NCBI GenBank assembly: GCA_944386495.1
Contig: CALXBE010000005.1
Location: forward strand, 1 to 64,000
DNA: 64,000 nucleotides
Direction: 5' to 3'
Source: an uncultured Gemmiger sp.
GTDB lineage: Bacteria; Bacillota; Clostridia; Oscillospirales; Ruminococcaceae
Part shown: one piece after another, positions 34,969 through 43,564 of the stretch
How positions within the stretch are numbered: the stretch's first letter is position 1
Layout: every line of letters begins with the position of its first letter
Made by a program: the position numbers and the translations under genes
The notes under the pieces: generated by a model
Database searches by the model: none
What the model was told of the DNA's origin: nothing
What the model saw: the letters and a program-made list of their open reading frames with translations, nothing else

Positions 34969-35397
34969 ATGGCACAGAAAGTAACTGGCTACATTAAGCT
35001 GCAGATCCCCGCCGGCAAGGCAACCCCGGCTCCCCCTGTTGGTCCCGCTCTGGGCCAGAAGGGCGTTAACATCGTTGCCTTCACCAAGGAATTCAACGAG
35101 CGTACCAAGAACGACATCGGCATGATCATTCCCGTTGTCATCACCGTTTACGCCGACCGTTCCTTCAGCTTCGTCACCAAGACCCCTCCCGCTCCTGTCC
35201 TGATCAAGAAGGCTGCTGGCATTGAGACCGCTTCCGGCGCTCCCAACAAGACCAAGGTCGCCAGCATCACCAAGGCTCAGGTGGAAGAGATCGCCAAGAC
35301 CAAGATGCCCGACCTGAACGCTGCTTCCCTGGAAGCTGCCATGAGCATGATCGAAGGTACCTGCCGCAGCATGGGCGTTACCGTCGTCGAAGGCTAA
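34969..35397 (+). CDS. rplK: 50S ribosomal protein L11
   Basis: 142 residues. [26 protein letters not shown] at the N-terminus and the C-terminal rRNA-binding domain. ATG 34969 with TTTGGAGGTG upstream; the longer frame upstream is spacer. Codon use (CGT, GCT, GTT) differs from the surrounding CGG-rich genes, as expected for very high expression. Confidence 0.96.
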   Translation: MAQKVTGYIKLQIPAGKATPAPPVGPALGQKGVNIVAFTKEFNERTKNDIGMIIPVVITVYADRSFSFVTKTPPAPVLIKKAAGIETASGAPNKTKVASITKAQVEEIAKTKMPDLNAASLEAAMSMIEGTCRSMGVTVVEG

Positions 35398-35411
35398 GGA
35401 GGGAACAGAGA

Positions 35412-36101
35412 ATGAAATTTGGTAAGAAGTATGTAGAGAGCGCCAAGCTGGTTGAGCGCTCCAAGCTGTACGAAGTAGACGAGGCTCTGGCTCTGGTTTG
35501 CCAGACTGCCAAGGCTAAGTTTGACGAGACCATCGAGCTGCATGTTCGTCTGGGTGTTGACGGCCGTCACGCTGACCAGCAGGTCCGCGGCGCCATCGTT
35601 CTGCCCAACGGAACCGGTAAGAAGGTTCGGGTAGCTGCCATCGCCAAGGGCGACGCTGCCAAGGCTGCTGAGGAAGCAGGTGCTGTGATCGTTGGTGATG
35701 AGGACCTGATCGCTCAGATCGCCGGCGGTTTCATGGACTTCGATGTCCTGGTCACCACCCCCGACATGATGGGTAAGGTTGGCCGTCTGGGTAAGGTTCT
35801 GGGCCCCCGTGGTCTGATGCCCAACCCCAAGGCTGGCACTGTGACCCCCGATACCGGCCGTGCCGTTCGGGAAGCTATGGCTGGTAAGATCGAGTACCGT
35901 CTGGACAAGCAGAACATTATCCATGTTCCCGTGGGTAAGGCTTCCTTCGGCGCTGAGAAGCTGGCCGAGAACCTGAACGCTGTTATGGACGCTATCGTTA
36001 AGGCTAAGCCCGCCGCTGCCAAGGGCAAGTATGTGAAGAGCGCCGTTGTTGCTGCTACCATGGGCCCTGGCGTTAAGCTGAACAGCCAGCGTTACCTGTA
36101 A
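35412..36101 (+). CDS. rplA: 50S ribosomal protein L1
   Basis: 229 residues. [40 protein letters not shown] and the [22 protein letters not shown] block. Builds the L1 stalk and usually represses its own operon. Ribosome site GGAGGG, 14 bases behind rplK. Confidence 0.96.
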   Translation: MKFGKKYVESAKLVERSKLYEVDEALALVCQTAKAKFDETIELHVRLGVDGRHADQQVRGAIVLPNGTGKKVRVAAIAKGDAAKAAEEAGAVIVGDEDLIAQIAGGFMDFDVLVTTPDMMGKVGRLGKVLGPRGLMPNPKAGTVTPDTGRAVREAMAGKIEYRLDKQNIIHVPVGKASFGAEKLAENLNAVMDAIVKAKPAAAKGKYVKSAVVAATMGPGVKLNSQRYL

Positions 36102-36140
36102 TTTTTCTTCTGGTTTCCAAAAGAAAAAGTTACAAACTAC

Positions 36141-36169
36141 TTGACAAGGCCGTGTTTCCACGGTATAAT
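36141..36169 (+). promoter_or_regulatory. Consensus promoter of rplJL
   Basis: TTGACA (36141-36146), 17 bases, TATAAT (36164-36169): exact sigma-A consensus. Confidence 0.92.
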
Positions 36170-36175
36170 ACTCTT

Positions 36176-36351
36176 GCTGTTTTTAAGACAGTAGGTGCGT
36201 ATCGCATAAGAAGGGATTCCTTCACCTACCGAGAAACATGGCTTTGAACAAGAGGCAGTATGCTGCTTTTCAGGACCTTTTCTCGGTGTGCCGGGAAAAG
36301 GTCCTTTTTGTGTTACGGTATGATGTTGATTTGAAACGAGGTGAAACCGAA
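36176..36351 (+). promoter_or_regulatory. L10-type ribosomal leader with attenuator
   Basis: Leader RNA before rplJ. Stem GTAGGTG (36191-36197) with CACCTAC (36223-36229) closes the expected L10(L12) binding fold. A 15-bp terminator stem follows (36272-36286 with 36291-36305, one wobble) and TTTTT (36305-36309). CCGAGAAA (36229-36236) can pair with TTTCTCGG (36279-36286), which would break the terminator: an antiterminator. This fits autoregulation in which L10-L12 binding favours the terminator. Confidence 0.85.
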
Positions 36352-36867
36352 ATGCCCAGTGCAAAGATTCTGAACGAGAAGCAGGCTTATGTGGCTTCTC
36401 TGAAGGAAAAGATCGCTGCATCCTGCGCCGGTGTTGTGGTGTCCTACAAGGGTATCACTGTTGAGAACGACACCAAGCTGCGTAAGGAGCTGCGCGAAGC
36501 TGGCGTAGAGTACATGGTTGTCAAGAACACCATGCTGCGTCTGGCTTTCAAGGGCACCGAGATGGAAGCTCTGCTGGATACCTTCAAGGGTGATACTGCT
36601 ATCGCCTTCTCCAACGAGGATCCCATTGTTGCCGCTCGTGTCCTGAACGACTTCGCTGAAAAGGACAAGTCCAAGCAGTTCGCCATTAAGGGCGGCTATG
36701 TGGACGGCGAGGTTCTGAGTGTTGATAAGATCAAGGAGCTGGCCAAGCTGCCCGACCTCAAGGGTATGCTGTCCATGTTCGCAGGCGCTCTTACCGGCAC
36801 CCTGTCCGGCCTGGCTGTTGCTATGCAGGCCTATGTGGATAAGCAGGAGAACGGCGAAGCCGCTTGA
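36352..36867 (+). CDS. rplJ: 50S ribosomal protein L10
   Basis: 171 residues. KILNEKQAYVASLKEKIAASCAGVVVSYKGITV, LRKELREAGVEYMVVKNTMLRLA. Base of the L12 stalk on the ribosome. ATG 36352 preceded by GAGGTGA; the open frame upstream belongs to the leader. Strong ribosomal-type codon use. Confidence 0.96.
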   Translation: MPSAKILNEKQAYVASLKEKIAASCAGVVVSYKGITVENDTKLRKELREAGVEYMVVKNTMLRLAFKGTEMEALLDTFKGDTAIAFSNEDPIVAARVLNDFAEKDKSKQFAIKGGYVDGEVLSVDKIKELAKLPDLKGMLSMFAGALTGTLSGLAVAMQAYVDKQENGEAA

Positions 36868-36926
36868 TCTGACTGCCTGAACCACACCAAAACAAAAAAC
36901 AAACTATAAAATGGAGGATTAATACC

Positions 36927-37301
36927 ATGGCTTCTGAGAAGATTACTGCTATTATTGAAGAAGTAAAGGGTCTGTCCGTTCTGGAGCTGAAGGAACTGAT
37001 CGACGCTTACTGCGAAGAGTTCGGCGTTTCCGCCGTTGCCGCTGCTGCTCCCGCTGCTGCTGGCGCTGCTGCTCCCGCTGAGGAGGAGAAGAGCGAGTTC
37101 GATGTTATCCTGGCTTCCGCTGGCGACTCCAAGATGGGCGTCATCAAGGCTGTTAAGGAGATCACCGGTCTGGGCCTGAAGGAGGCTAAGGCTCTGGTTG
37201 ACGAGGCTCCCAAGCCCGTTAAGGAGAAGGTTTCCAAGGCTGAGGCTGAGGAGATCCAGAAGAAGCTGGAAGAGGCTGGCGCTAAGGTTGAGCTGAAGTA
37301 A
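36927..37301 (+). CDS. rplL: 50S ribosomal protein L7/L12
   Basis: 124 residues. N-terminal dimer part, Ala/Pro hinge (about 36-52), C-terminal domain [43 protein letters not shown]. Recruits translation factors. Ribosome site TGGAGGA. Confidence 0.97.
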   Translation: MASEKITAIIEEVKGLSVLELKELIDAYCEEFGVSAVAAAAPAAAGAAAPAEEEKSEFDVILASAGDSKMGVIKAVKEITGLGLKEAKALVDEAPKPVKEKVSKAEAEEIQKKLEEAGAKVELK

Positions 37302-37331
37302 TTTCGGTTTTTAATCAACACCAAGTTTCAG

Positions 37332-37364
37332 GGAAAGCCGCTGCGTTCGCAGCGGCTTTCCTTT
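37332..37364 (+). terminator. Terminator of rplJL
   Basis: GGAAAGCCGCTGC (37332-37344) pairs with GCAGCGGCTTTCC (37349-37361) around a four-base loop; a T-rich stretch follows. Confidence 0.9.
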
Positions 37365-37375
37365 CATTTTAAAGT

Positions 37376-37421
37376 AAAAAGCAGGAATCCCGGAAACAAT
37401 CCAGGGATTCCTGCTTTTGTT
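37376..37421. terminator. Second terminator, probably bidirectional
   Basis: AAAAAGCAGGAATCCC (37376-37391) pairs with GGGATTCCTGCTTTT (37404-37418). Lies between rplL and the convergent small membrane-protein gene; 37422-37494 holds nothing else. Confidence 0.85.
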
Positions 37422-37494
37422 TGTTCAGCGAGTAATCAAACAGGGAAAATCAGACCCTTGGGGGGAGCTTTTGAAAGGGGCGCTCTGCCTTTTC

Positions 37495-37899
37495 TCAGCG
37501 CTCCAGCAGAGTGTTGGCATACCGGTTCAGAGCCTCGCAGGGGTCATATTTGCACCGGTAACCCACCCCGTCAATGATGATAAAGGGATTGAAGGCGGTG
37601 ACCTCCAGTACCGTTCCATCAGTTTTGGTGATGGTGAAGGTGCAGGACTGACCGGCGTACTGGGTATAGGAATCATCCTTCCGGTAAATCACCACCTGGT
37701 TCAGGTAATCAGTCAGCTCCTTGATTTCTGTTATCTGGATGGTCTGGTCAGGGGGACCCAGTCGGACCTGGGCGGATTGGACTTGGGCAGGGGCCAGGTT
37801 CTTGAAGGGCTTTCTTCCCAATACCCCCGTGGCAAGGACAATTCCCAGAATGACAATCAGGCAGACAGCAAAAATGAAAATCCGTATACTTCTTTTCAT
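37495..37899 (-). CDS. Small membrane-anchored protein, unknown function
   Basis: 134 residues, family not recognised. One N-terminal membrane helix (about 5-27, RIFIFAVCLIVILGIVLATGV) and an outside domain of about 105 residues rich in beta-strand-like segments (VRLGPPDQTIQITEIKELTDYLNQVVIYRKDD, SCTFTITKTDGTVLEVTAF, FIIIDGVGYRCKYDPCEAL). Two Cys near the end (CKYDPC) could form a disulphide. Ribosome site AAGGAGGGG. It stands alone with its own terminator. Confidence 0.75.
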   Translation of the reverse strand: MKRSIRIFIFAVCLIVILGIVLATGVLGRKPFKNLAPAQVQSAQVRLGPPDQTIQITEIKELTDYLNQVVIYRKDDSYTQYAGQSCTFTITKTDGTVLEVTAFNPFIIIDGVGYRCKYDPCEALNRYANTLLER

Positions 37900-37974
37900 A
37901 ACACCCCTCCTTCTAAAGTCTTTCTACTAATAAAGACACCAACCGGGCGGAAAAGTTCCCTAAAAGGGAAGAAA

Positions 37975-38009
37975 CGGCAAAAGAAAACCGGACCCAAGAA
38001 AGGGTCCGG
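37975..38009 (-). terminator. Terminator of the HAD gene
   Basis: CCGGACCC (37988-37995) pairs with GGGTCCGG (38002-38009); on the minus strand TTTTCTTTT follows. Confidence 0.85.
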
Positions 38010-38023
38010 AAAGGGAATGGCAT

Positions 38024-38848
38024 TCAAATCAAACCAAAGTGAGACATACCGTTGTAAATGCCGCCGTGGTCAAGGTCGGTGGTCTGGTACTGGGCGTAGG
38101 CCTCCACTCCGTGGCGGCTGTTTCCCATGGCGATGGCAGTGTCCACCACCTGGAACATCTCCAGGTCGTTCATGCTGTCCCCAAAGGCAAAGCTGTCCTG
38201 GGGGCAGATTTTCAGGTAATCCAGCAGCCACCGGATGGCAGAGCCCTTGTTGACTCCGGGCAGGGAAATCTCACCGCCCCATACTCCCGGGATCTCGGGA
38301 CCCCAGGATGCCTTTACCAGGTGATACCGGGAGGAAAGGTCTGCGTAAATCTCATCGTAATTCCGGGTCACTGAGGTGAAGGAAATTTTGTTCACATCCG
38401 CCCTGTCGCACAGGTATTTCGGCTGCTGGCGCATGAAATACGGGTCCTTTTTCATGTCCACAAAGGGCATGGCAATTTTGATCACCTGGGCCATATTGTC
38501 GCTGGCATAGAGACCGCTGTTGCATTCAAGATGGTAGGCTATCCCTGCCTGGGCCAGATAGGAGGAAACTTCCTCCACCTGCTGCCGGGAAAAGGTTTTT
38601 TTGAAAAGAATCTCTCCCCGGTACTGGATAAAAGACCCGGCACCGCCTACAACTCCGTCAAATCCGATGGCGTGAATTTCCGGGGAGATCTCGGAGAGAG
38701 AACGGCCGGTGGAGAGAAAAACCAGGTGACCGTTGGCCCGGGCCTTGTGAATGGCGGCCACTGCACTTTCAGGAACATACTCTCCCCGGTTGAAATCATA
38801 ACTGCAAAGGGTTCCGTCTACATCCAAAAAAATAATTTTCTTTCCCAT
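38024..38848 (-). CDS. Cof-type HAD hydrolase (second copy)
   Basis: 274 residues. KIIFLDVDGTLCSYDF (motif I), FLSTGRS (motif II), NKGSAIRWLLDYL with the motif III Lys, AFGDSMNDLEMF (motif IV). Phosphatase of unknown substrate in the type IIB (Cof) group, only distantly like the copy at 16166-17002. ATG 38848 with AGGAGA upstream; the longer frame runs into the promoter. Divergent from pfkA. Confidence 0.9.
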   Translation of the reverse strand: MGKKIIFLDVDGTLCSYDFNRGEYVPESAVAAIHKARANGHLVFLSTGRSLSEISPEIHAIGFDGVVGGAGSFIQYRGEILFKKTFSRQQVEEVSSYLAQAGIAYHLECNSGLYASDNMAQVIKIAMPFVDMKKDPYFMRQQPKYLCDRADVNKISFTSVTRNYDEIYADLSSRYHLVKASWGPEIPGVWGGEISLPGVNKGSAIRWLLDYLKICPQDSFAFGDSMNDLEMFQVVDTAIAMGNSRHGVEAYAQYQTTDLDHGGIYNGMSHFGLI

Positions 38849-38882
38849 ATTCTGTCTCCTGAGGGATTGTTTCTGCCTTTTC

Positions 38883-38911
38883 AGTATAAAAAGGAAAAAG
38901 AGTTCTGTCAA
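38883..38911 (-). promoter_or_regulatory. Promoter of the HAD gene
   Basis: On the minus strand TTGACA (38911-38906), 17 bases, TATACT (38888-38883). Confidence 0.8.
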
Positions 38912-38934
38912 CGCAGGGAAGAGGGAATTGGTGA

Positions 38935-38963
38935 TTGACAAATGGAGCGGGGAATAATACTCT
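38935..38963 (+). promoter_or_regulatory. Promoter of pfkA
   Basis: TTGACA (38935-38940) with TACTCT (38958-38963) at 17 bases; the weak -10 could also be read one base to the left (AATACT). Confidence 0.5.
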
Positions 38964-38999
38964 TAGAGCAGAGAGAATGTTTTTCAGGGAGGTCTTACC

Positions 39000-40076
39000 A
39001 TGAAAAAGCGAGTAGGAATTTTGACATCCGGGGGAGACTGCCCCGGCCTGAACGCCACCATTCGGGGAGCTGCCAAAGCCCTCTATGAACGGATGGGAGA
39101 CGATGTGGAGATCATTGGGGTAGCCAACGGCTACCACGGCCTGATCAACGGAGACTGGCGGGAAATGCAGCCTTTCGAGTTCAGCGGAATCCTGACGGTG
39201 GGCGGCACCATCCTGGGCACCAAGCGCACCCCCTTTAAGATGATGCGGGTAGTGGGTGAGGACAATGTGGACAAGGTTGCAGCCATGAAAAAGACCTATA
39301 AGGACGCCAAGCTGGATTGTCTGCTCTGCCTGGGTGGAAACGGAACCCATAAAACTGCCAACCTTCTGTCCCAGGAAGGACTGAACATCATCGGTCTGCC
39401 CAAAACCATCGACAACGATATCTATGGCACCGATGTGACCTTTGGCTTCCACACCGCTGTGGACATTGCTACCGAGGTCATTGACCGTATCCACACCACC
39501 GCCGGCAGCCACAGCCGGGTCATGGTCATTGAAATCATGGGCAACAAGGCCGGATGGCTGACCCTTTATTCCGGCATTGCAGGGGGTGCTGACATTATCC
39601 TTCTGCCCGAGCTGCCCTACAGCATTGAGAATGTTATCACCGCCGTGGAGAAGCGGGCCAAGAACGGAAAGAACTTCTCCATTGTGGCAGTGGCCGAAGG
39701 CGCCTTTGATGCAGAGGAAGCCCGGATGAAGAAGAAAGAGCGGGCTGCCCGCCGTGCCGAGGCAGGGGAGACCACTGCCACCGCCCGTATCGCCCGCCAG
39801 ATCGAGGAAGCCACCGGCTTTGAAAGCCGTATCTGCGTTCCCGGACATATGCAGCGGGGCGGCAGTCCCTCCGCCTATGACCGTGTGCTGGCCACCCAGT
39901 TCGGAGCCTACGCCGCCAAGCTGGTGGAGGCAGAGCATTACGGGGTGACTGTGGCCATGAAGAACAACCATGTGACCCAGAACCCCCTGAGCGAGATCGC
40001 AGGCAAGAGCCATCTGGTTCCCGAAAGCTGCGATATGCTCCAGGTAGCCCGCCGGATGGGAATTTCCCTGGGGTAA
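39000..40076 (+). CDS. pfkA: 6-phosphofructokinase, unusual donor-site residues
   Basis: 358 residues. Phosphorylates fructose 6-phosphate in glycolysis. GILTSGGDCPGLNATIRG (6-23), GGNGT (112-116), LPKTIDND (133-140) with the catalytic Asp, GGSPSAYDR. ATP enzymes such as E. coli PfkA have GGDGS and PGTIDND; PPi enzymes have Asp in place of the second Gly of GGDG and Lys in PKTIDND. Here the Gly is kept but Lys is present and the Asp is Asn, so the phosphate donor (ATP or PPi) cannot be called from the motifs. About 40 residues longer than E. coli PfkA, with a basic/acidic insert (EEARMKKKERAARRAEAGE). No neighbour in the operon. Confidence 0.9.
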   Translation: MKKRVGILTSGGDCPGLNATIRGAAKALYERMGDDVEIIGVANGYHGLINGDWREMQPFEFSGILTVGGTILGTKRTPFKMMRVVGEDNVDKVAAMKKTYKDAKLDCLLCLGGNGTHKTANLLSQEGLNIIGLPKTIDNDIYGTDVTFGFHTAVDIATEVIDRIHTTAGSHSRVMVIEIMGNKAGWLTLYSGIAGGADIILLPELPYSIENVITAVEKRAKNGKNFSIVAVAEGAFDAEEARMKKKERAARRAEAGETTATARIARQIEEATGFESRICVPGHMQRGGSPSAYDRVLATQFGAYAAKLVEAEHYGVTVAMKNNHVTQNPLSEIAGKSHLVPESCDMLQVARRMGISLG

Positions 40077-40081
40077 TGCCA

Positions 40082-40110
40082 TTGACTTTTCCACGGCCCA
40101 ATGGTAAAAT
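40082..40110 (+). promoter_or_regulatory. Promoter of valS
   Basis: TTGACT (40082-40087), 17 bases, TAAAAT (40105-40110). Confidence 0.75.
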
Positions 40111-40124
40111 TATGGGTGTGTAAA

Positions 40125-40392
40125 TGCGTGGAAAAAGAGGGCATGGAACCAAGCCTCCTTTCAGCGAGCCGGAGAGGGTGTAAGTCCGGCAGAGGAAGTC
40201 TGTGCAGTCGCTTTTGAGCAGACAGGGTGAACCGAGAGTAGCTCTGTCCGGGTTTGCCGCCGTTATCCGGGCGGGCGGGGTGTTGGCCCTGCCGTAAGAG
40301 GTCCTGTATTGACAGGGCAATTTGGGTGGTACCGCGACCGATAGCAATATCAGCCGTCCCAAGGTTTTGGAAAACCCTGGGGCGGCTTTTTT
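40125..40392 (+). promoter_or_regulatory. T-box leader, valine specifier GUC
   Basis: Stem I distal loop AGAGGGTGTAAGT inside a CCGG/CCGG stem, specifier region GCAGTCGCTTTTGAGC where GTC (40207-40209) stands in the place of the codon (compare the GGC of B. subtilis glyQS before AUUCUUGAGC), and the T-box GGGTGGTACCGCG (40324-40336) that binds the tRNA end. The terminator is 40353-40368 with 40371-40386 followed by TTTTTT. Uncharged tRNA-Val would prevent termination and switch valS on. Confidence 0.92.
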
Positions 40393-40425
40393 ATGCCGCC
40401 CCGCAAAGAAAAGGAGACCGTAACC

Positions 40426-43131
40426 ATGAAAGAACTTGCTGCAAAGTACGATCCCTCCCAGGTGGAGGACCGAATCTACGACAGCTGGCTGAAGGGTGGA
40501 TATTTCCACACCCAGGCCGACCCCAAAAAGAAGCCTTACACCATCGTTATGCCCCCGCCCAATGTGACCGGCCAGCTCCACATGGGTCATGCCATGGACA
40601 ACACCTGGCAGGACATCCTCATCCGTCACAAGCGGATGCAGGGCTACGCCGCTCTCTGGGTCCCCGGCACCGACCACGCCTCCATTGCCACCGAGGCCAA
40701 GGTGGTAGCCGCCATGAAGGAAGAGGGCCTGACCAAGGATATGCTGGGCCGGGACGGATTCCTGGAACGGGCCTGGGACTGGAAAAACAAGTACGGTAAC
40801 CGTATCGTCAGCCAGCTGAAAAAGCTGGGCAGCAGCTGTGACTGGGACCGGGAACGGTTCACCATGGACGAGGGCTGCTCCAACGCTGTCAAGGAGGTCT
40901 TTGTCCGGCTGTACAATGAGGGCCTCATCTACCAGGGCAACCGGATGGTCAACTGGTGCCCCGTCTGCAACACCTCCATCTCCGATGCCGAGGTAGAGTA
41001 CCAGGAGAAGGAGGGCAGCTTCTGGCACCTGCTCTATGAGGTGAAGGAGACCGGCGAGAAGCTGGAGCTGGCTACTACCCGTCCTGAGACCATGCTGGGC
41101 GATACTGCCGTGGCCATCAACCCGGAAGACCCCCGGTTCACCCATCTCCACGGCTGCCATGTGATTCTGCCCCTCCTGAACAAGGAAATTCCCATTGTCT
41201 GCGACGAACACGCCGACATGGAAAAGGGAACCGGCGTGGTAAAAATCACTCCCGCCCACGACCCCAACGACTTTGAGGTGGGCAAGCGGCATAACCTGCC
41301 CATGATCCGGGTCCTGACCTATGACGGAAAGATGACCGGCGCCGCCGACAAGGCCGCTGCGGATGAACTGTTTGAGTCCGGCCGGGCCGCCGCTGATGAA
41401 CCCCGGGTTCTGGACTGCGGCAAGTATGCCGGTATGACCGCCATGCAGGCCCGGAAGGCCATCCTGGCCGACCTGGAGGCCATTGGCGCCCTCAAGGACA
41501 CCGAGCCCCTCACCCATGATGTGGGCACCTGCTACCGCTGCCACAGTGTCATCGAGCCTATGGTGAGCAAGCAGTGGTTCGTCAAGATGGAGCCCCTGGC
41601 AAAGCCTGCCATGGAGAGTGTGGAAAAGGGCGAGATCAAGTTCATCCCCGAGCGGTTCACCAAGAACTATATGAACTGGATGAGAGGCACCCGTGACTGG
41701 TGCATCAGCCGTCAGCTCTGGTGGGGCCATCAGATTCCCGCCTGGTACTGTGACGACTGCGGCCAGACCATGGTGGCCAAGGAGGCTCCCACCGCCTGCA
41801 CCAAGTGCGGCAGCACCCACCTGACCCAGGACCCCGATACCCTGGACACCTGGTTCTCCAGCGCCCTCTGGCCCTTCAGCACCCTGGGCTGGCCCAACGA
41901 GGAGAGCGAGGACCTGAAGTATTTCTATCCCACCAACACCCTGGTCACCGGCTATGACATCATTGGATTCTGGGTCAGCCGGATGATTTTCAGCGGTCTG
42001 GCCTACACCGGTAAGGCTCCCTTCGACACCGTCTGCATCCACGGCATTGTCCGGGACAGCCTGGGCCGGAAGATGAGCAAGAGCCTGGGCAACGGCATTG
42101 ACCCCCTGGAGGTCATTGACCAGTACGGCGCCGATGCCCTCCGGTTCATGCTGGTCATGGGCTCCACCCCCGGCAACGATATGCGGTACAGTGAGGAGAA
42201 GGTGAAGGCTGCCCGGAACTTTGCCAACAAGCTCTGGAATGCTGCCCGGTTCGTTCTTATGAACCTGCCCGAGGACTTCCAGCCCGGTCTCCCTGCTGAG
42301 GACCGTCTGGACATGAGCGACAAGTGGCTGCTCAGCAACCTGAACCGGGTGGCCCGGGAGATGAACGATAATCTGGAGAAGTACGAGATGGGTCTGGCTG
42401 CTGCCAAGATCAACGACTTCATCTGGGACATCTACTGCGACTGGTATATTGAGATTGCCAAGGTCCGGCTGAACAGCGGGGACGAGACCCAGGCCGACAC
42501 CGCCCGGAAGGTGCTGGTGTATGTGCTGGATAAGATGCTCAAGCTCCTCCATCCCTTCATGCCCTTTGTCACCGAGGAGATTTACCAGGCTCTTCCCGGC
42601 AGCGCCGAGACCATCATGACCCAGGAATGGCCCACCTTCGACCAGGCTCACGACTGGCCCGCCGAGGAAGCCGACTTCGCCAAGGTGATGGATCTTATCA
42701 AGGCCATCCGGAACATCCGGAACGAGATGGGCGTTCATCCCGCCAAGAAGACCACTCTGGTCATTGAGACCGGTGAGCCCCAGGCCTTCGAGAAGGGCAA
42801 TGTCTACCTGGCCAAGTTCGCCTTTGCCACCGAGGTCACCCTCACCGACAAGTACACCGGTTCCACCGACGGAATGGTCCAGGTAGCCACCAGCGCCGCC
42901 CGTGGCTTCATCCCCATGATGGAACTCATCGACCGGGAGAAGGAACTGGAGCGCCTGAACAAGGAGCTGGAAAAGGCTCAGAAACAGGCCGACAGCTTCA
43001 GCCGTCAGCTGGAGAATCCCAACTTTGTCCAGCGTGCCCCTGAAAAGCTGGTCAATGACACCCGGGCCAAGCTGGAAGCTGCCCAGGAAAAGAAGGAAAA
43101 GATCCTTCAGGCCATTGCCGCTTTGGGCTGA
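40426..43131 (+). CDS. valS: Valyl-tRNA synthetase
   Basis: 901 residues, class I synthetase. HIGH motif PPPNVTGQLHMGHA, KMSKS motif GRKMSKSLGNGIDP, editing domain in between (DFEVGKRHNLP), and a C-terminal coiled coil (DREKELERLNKELEKAQKQAD) that holds tRNA. ATG 40426 follows AAGGAGA; the frame extends upstream into the T-box. Controlled by the leader before it. Confidence 0.97.
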   Translation: MKELAAKYDPSQVEDRIYDSWLKGGYFHTQADPKKKPYTIVMPPPNVTGQLHMGHAMDNTWQDILIRHKRMQGYAALWVPGTDHASIATEAKVVAAMKEEGLTKDMLGRDGFLERAWDWKNKYGNRIVSQLKKLGSSCDWDRERFTMDEGCSNAVKEVFVRLYNEGLIYQGNRMVNWCPVCNTSISDAEVEYQEKEGSFWHLLYEVKETGEKLELATTRPETMLGDTAVAINPEDPRFTHLHGCHVILPLLNKEIPIVCDEHADMEKGTGVVKITPAHDPNDFEVGKRHNLPMIRVLTYDGKMTGAADKAAADELFESGRAAADEPRVLDCGKYAGMTAMQARKAILADLEAIGALKDTEPLTHDVGTCYRCHSVIEPMVSKQWFVKMEPLAKPAMESVEKGEIKFIPERFTKNYMNWMRGTRDWCISRQLWWGHQIPAWYCDDCGQTMVAKEAPTACTKCGSTHLTQDPDTLDTWFSSALWPFSTLGWPNEESEDLKYFYPTNTLVTGYDIIGFWVSRMIFSGLAYTGKAPFDTVCIHGIVRDSLGRKMSKSLGNGIDPLEVIDQYGADALRFMLVMGSTPGNDMRYSEEKVKAARNFANKLWNAARFVLMNLPEDFQPGLPAEDRLDMSDKWLLSNLNRVAREMNDNLEKYEMGLAAAKINDFIWDIYCDWYIEIAKVRLNSGDETQADTARKVLVYVLDKMLKLLHPFMPFVTEEIYQALPGSAETIMTQEWPTFDQAHDWPAEEADFAKVMDLIKAIRNIRNEMGVHPAKKTTLVIETGEPQAFEKGNVYLAKFAFATEVTLTDKYTGSTDGMVQVATSAARGFIPMMELIDREKELERLNKELEKAQKQADSFSRQLENPNFVQRAPEKLVNDTRAKLEAAQEKKEKILQAIAALG

Positions 43132-43147
43132 TTTCCCATATAAAACC

Positions 43148-43184
43148 AAAAGCCCCCGCCGGATGATTCGGCGGGGGCTTTTCC
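43148..43184. terminator. Terminator of valS
   Basis: AAAAGCCCCCGCCG (43148-43161) pairs with CGGCGGGGGCTTTT (43169-43182) around GATGATT. Confidence 0.93.
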
Positions 43185-43197
43185 CATGTAAGCCTTT

Positions 43198-43241
43198 AAA
43201 ACACCAAGGCCGCTGCGGTGAGGCAGCGGCCCTGGTGTTTT
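43198..43241. terminator. Second strong hairpin behind valS
   Basis: Arms AAACACCAAGGCCGCTGC (43198-43216) and GCAGCGGCCCTGGTGTTTT (43223-43241) pair with one mismatch. Acts as a back-up or opposite-direction terminator. Confidence 0.8.
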
Positions 43242-43484
43242 CAGAAAAAAGGAAGAGAAGTGTTCCGTGAGGAACACGGGGTTGGTTTAGTTGGGTCTAT
43301 TAAAAGACCGTAATATCATCATATCATAGATGAGCGGCAATATCAACAATATAAATGTAGAATAATTAGGTATGTTGCTTAATTTTTTGCCGTAATATGC
43401 ACAAAAGAAAAAAGAGGCAGGAAAGACCCGGAAAAGAAAGGGAAAAAATCCCCGGAAAAAATTGAAGCTGTGGGGCGAAACGCC
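43242..43484. other. AT-rich gene-free stretch with small hairpins
   Basis: No gene seen. Hairpins GTGTTCC/GGAACAC (43260-43266 with 43271-43277) and GGTCT/AGACC (43294-43298 with 43305-43309) are followed by an A/T-rich piece (about 43310-43400) unlike the GC-rich surroundings. It could hold a small RNA or upstream promoter elements; nothing more can be supported. Confidence 0.35.
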
Positions 43485-43513
43485 TTGAAAAAGGACGGGC
43501 CATTGCGTATAAT
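43485..43513 (+). promoter_or_regulatory. Promoter of the NifU-like/GGGtGRT operon
   Basis: TTGAAA (43485-43490), 17 bases, TATAAT (43508-43513). Confidence 0.85.
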
Positions 43514-43564
43514 AAAGATAACTGTGAATGATTTCACAAAAATGTGGAAGGAGAGTAATCTACA

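Noticed and set aside
36103-36129. Inverted repeat behind rplA as terminator
   Set aside because: Its arms are mostly T then A; the 3' arm ends in A, so it lacks the T tract needed on the plus strand.
39637-43149. 1170-codon open frame on the minus strand
   Set aside because: Antisense to pfkA and valS; no known domain and no ribosome site.
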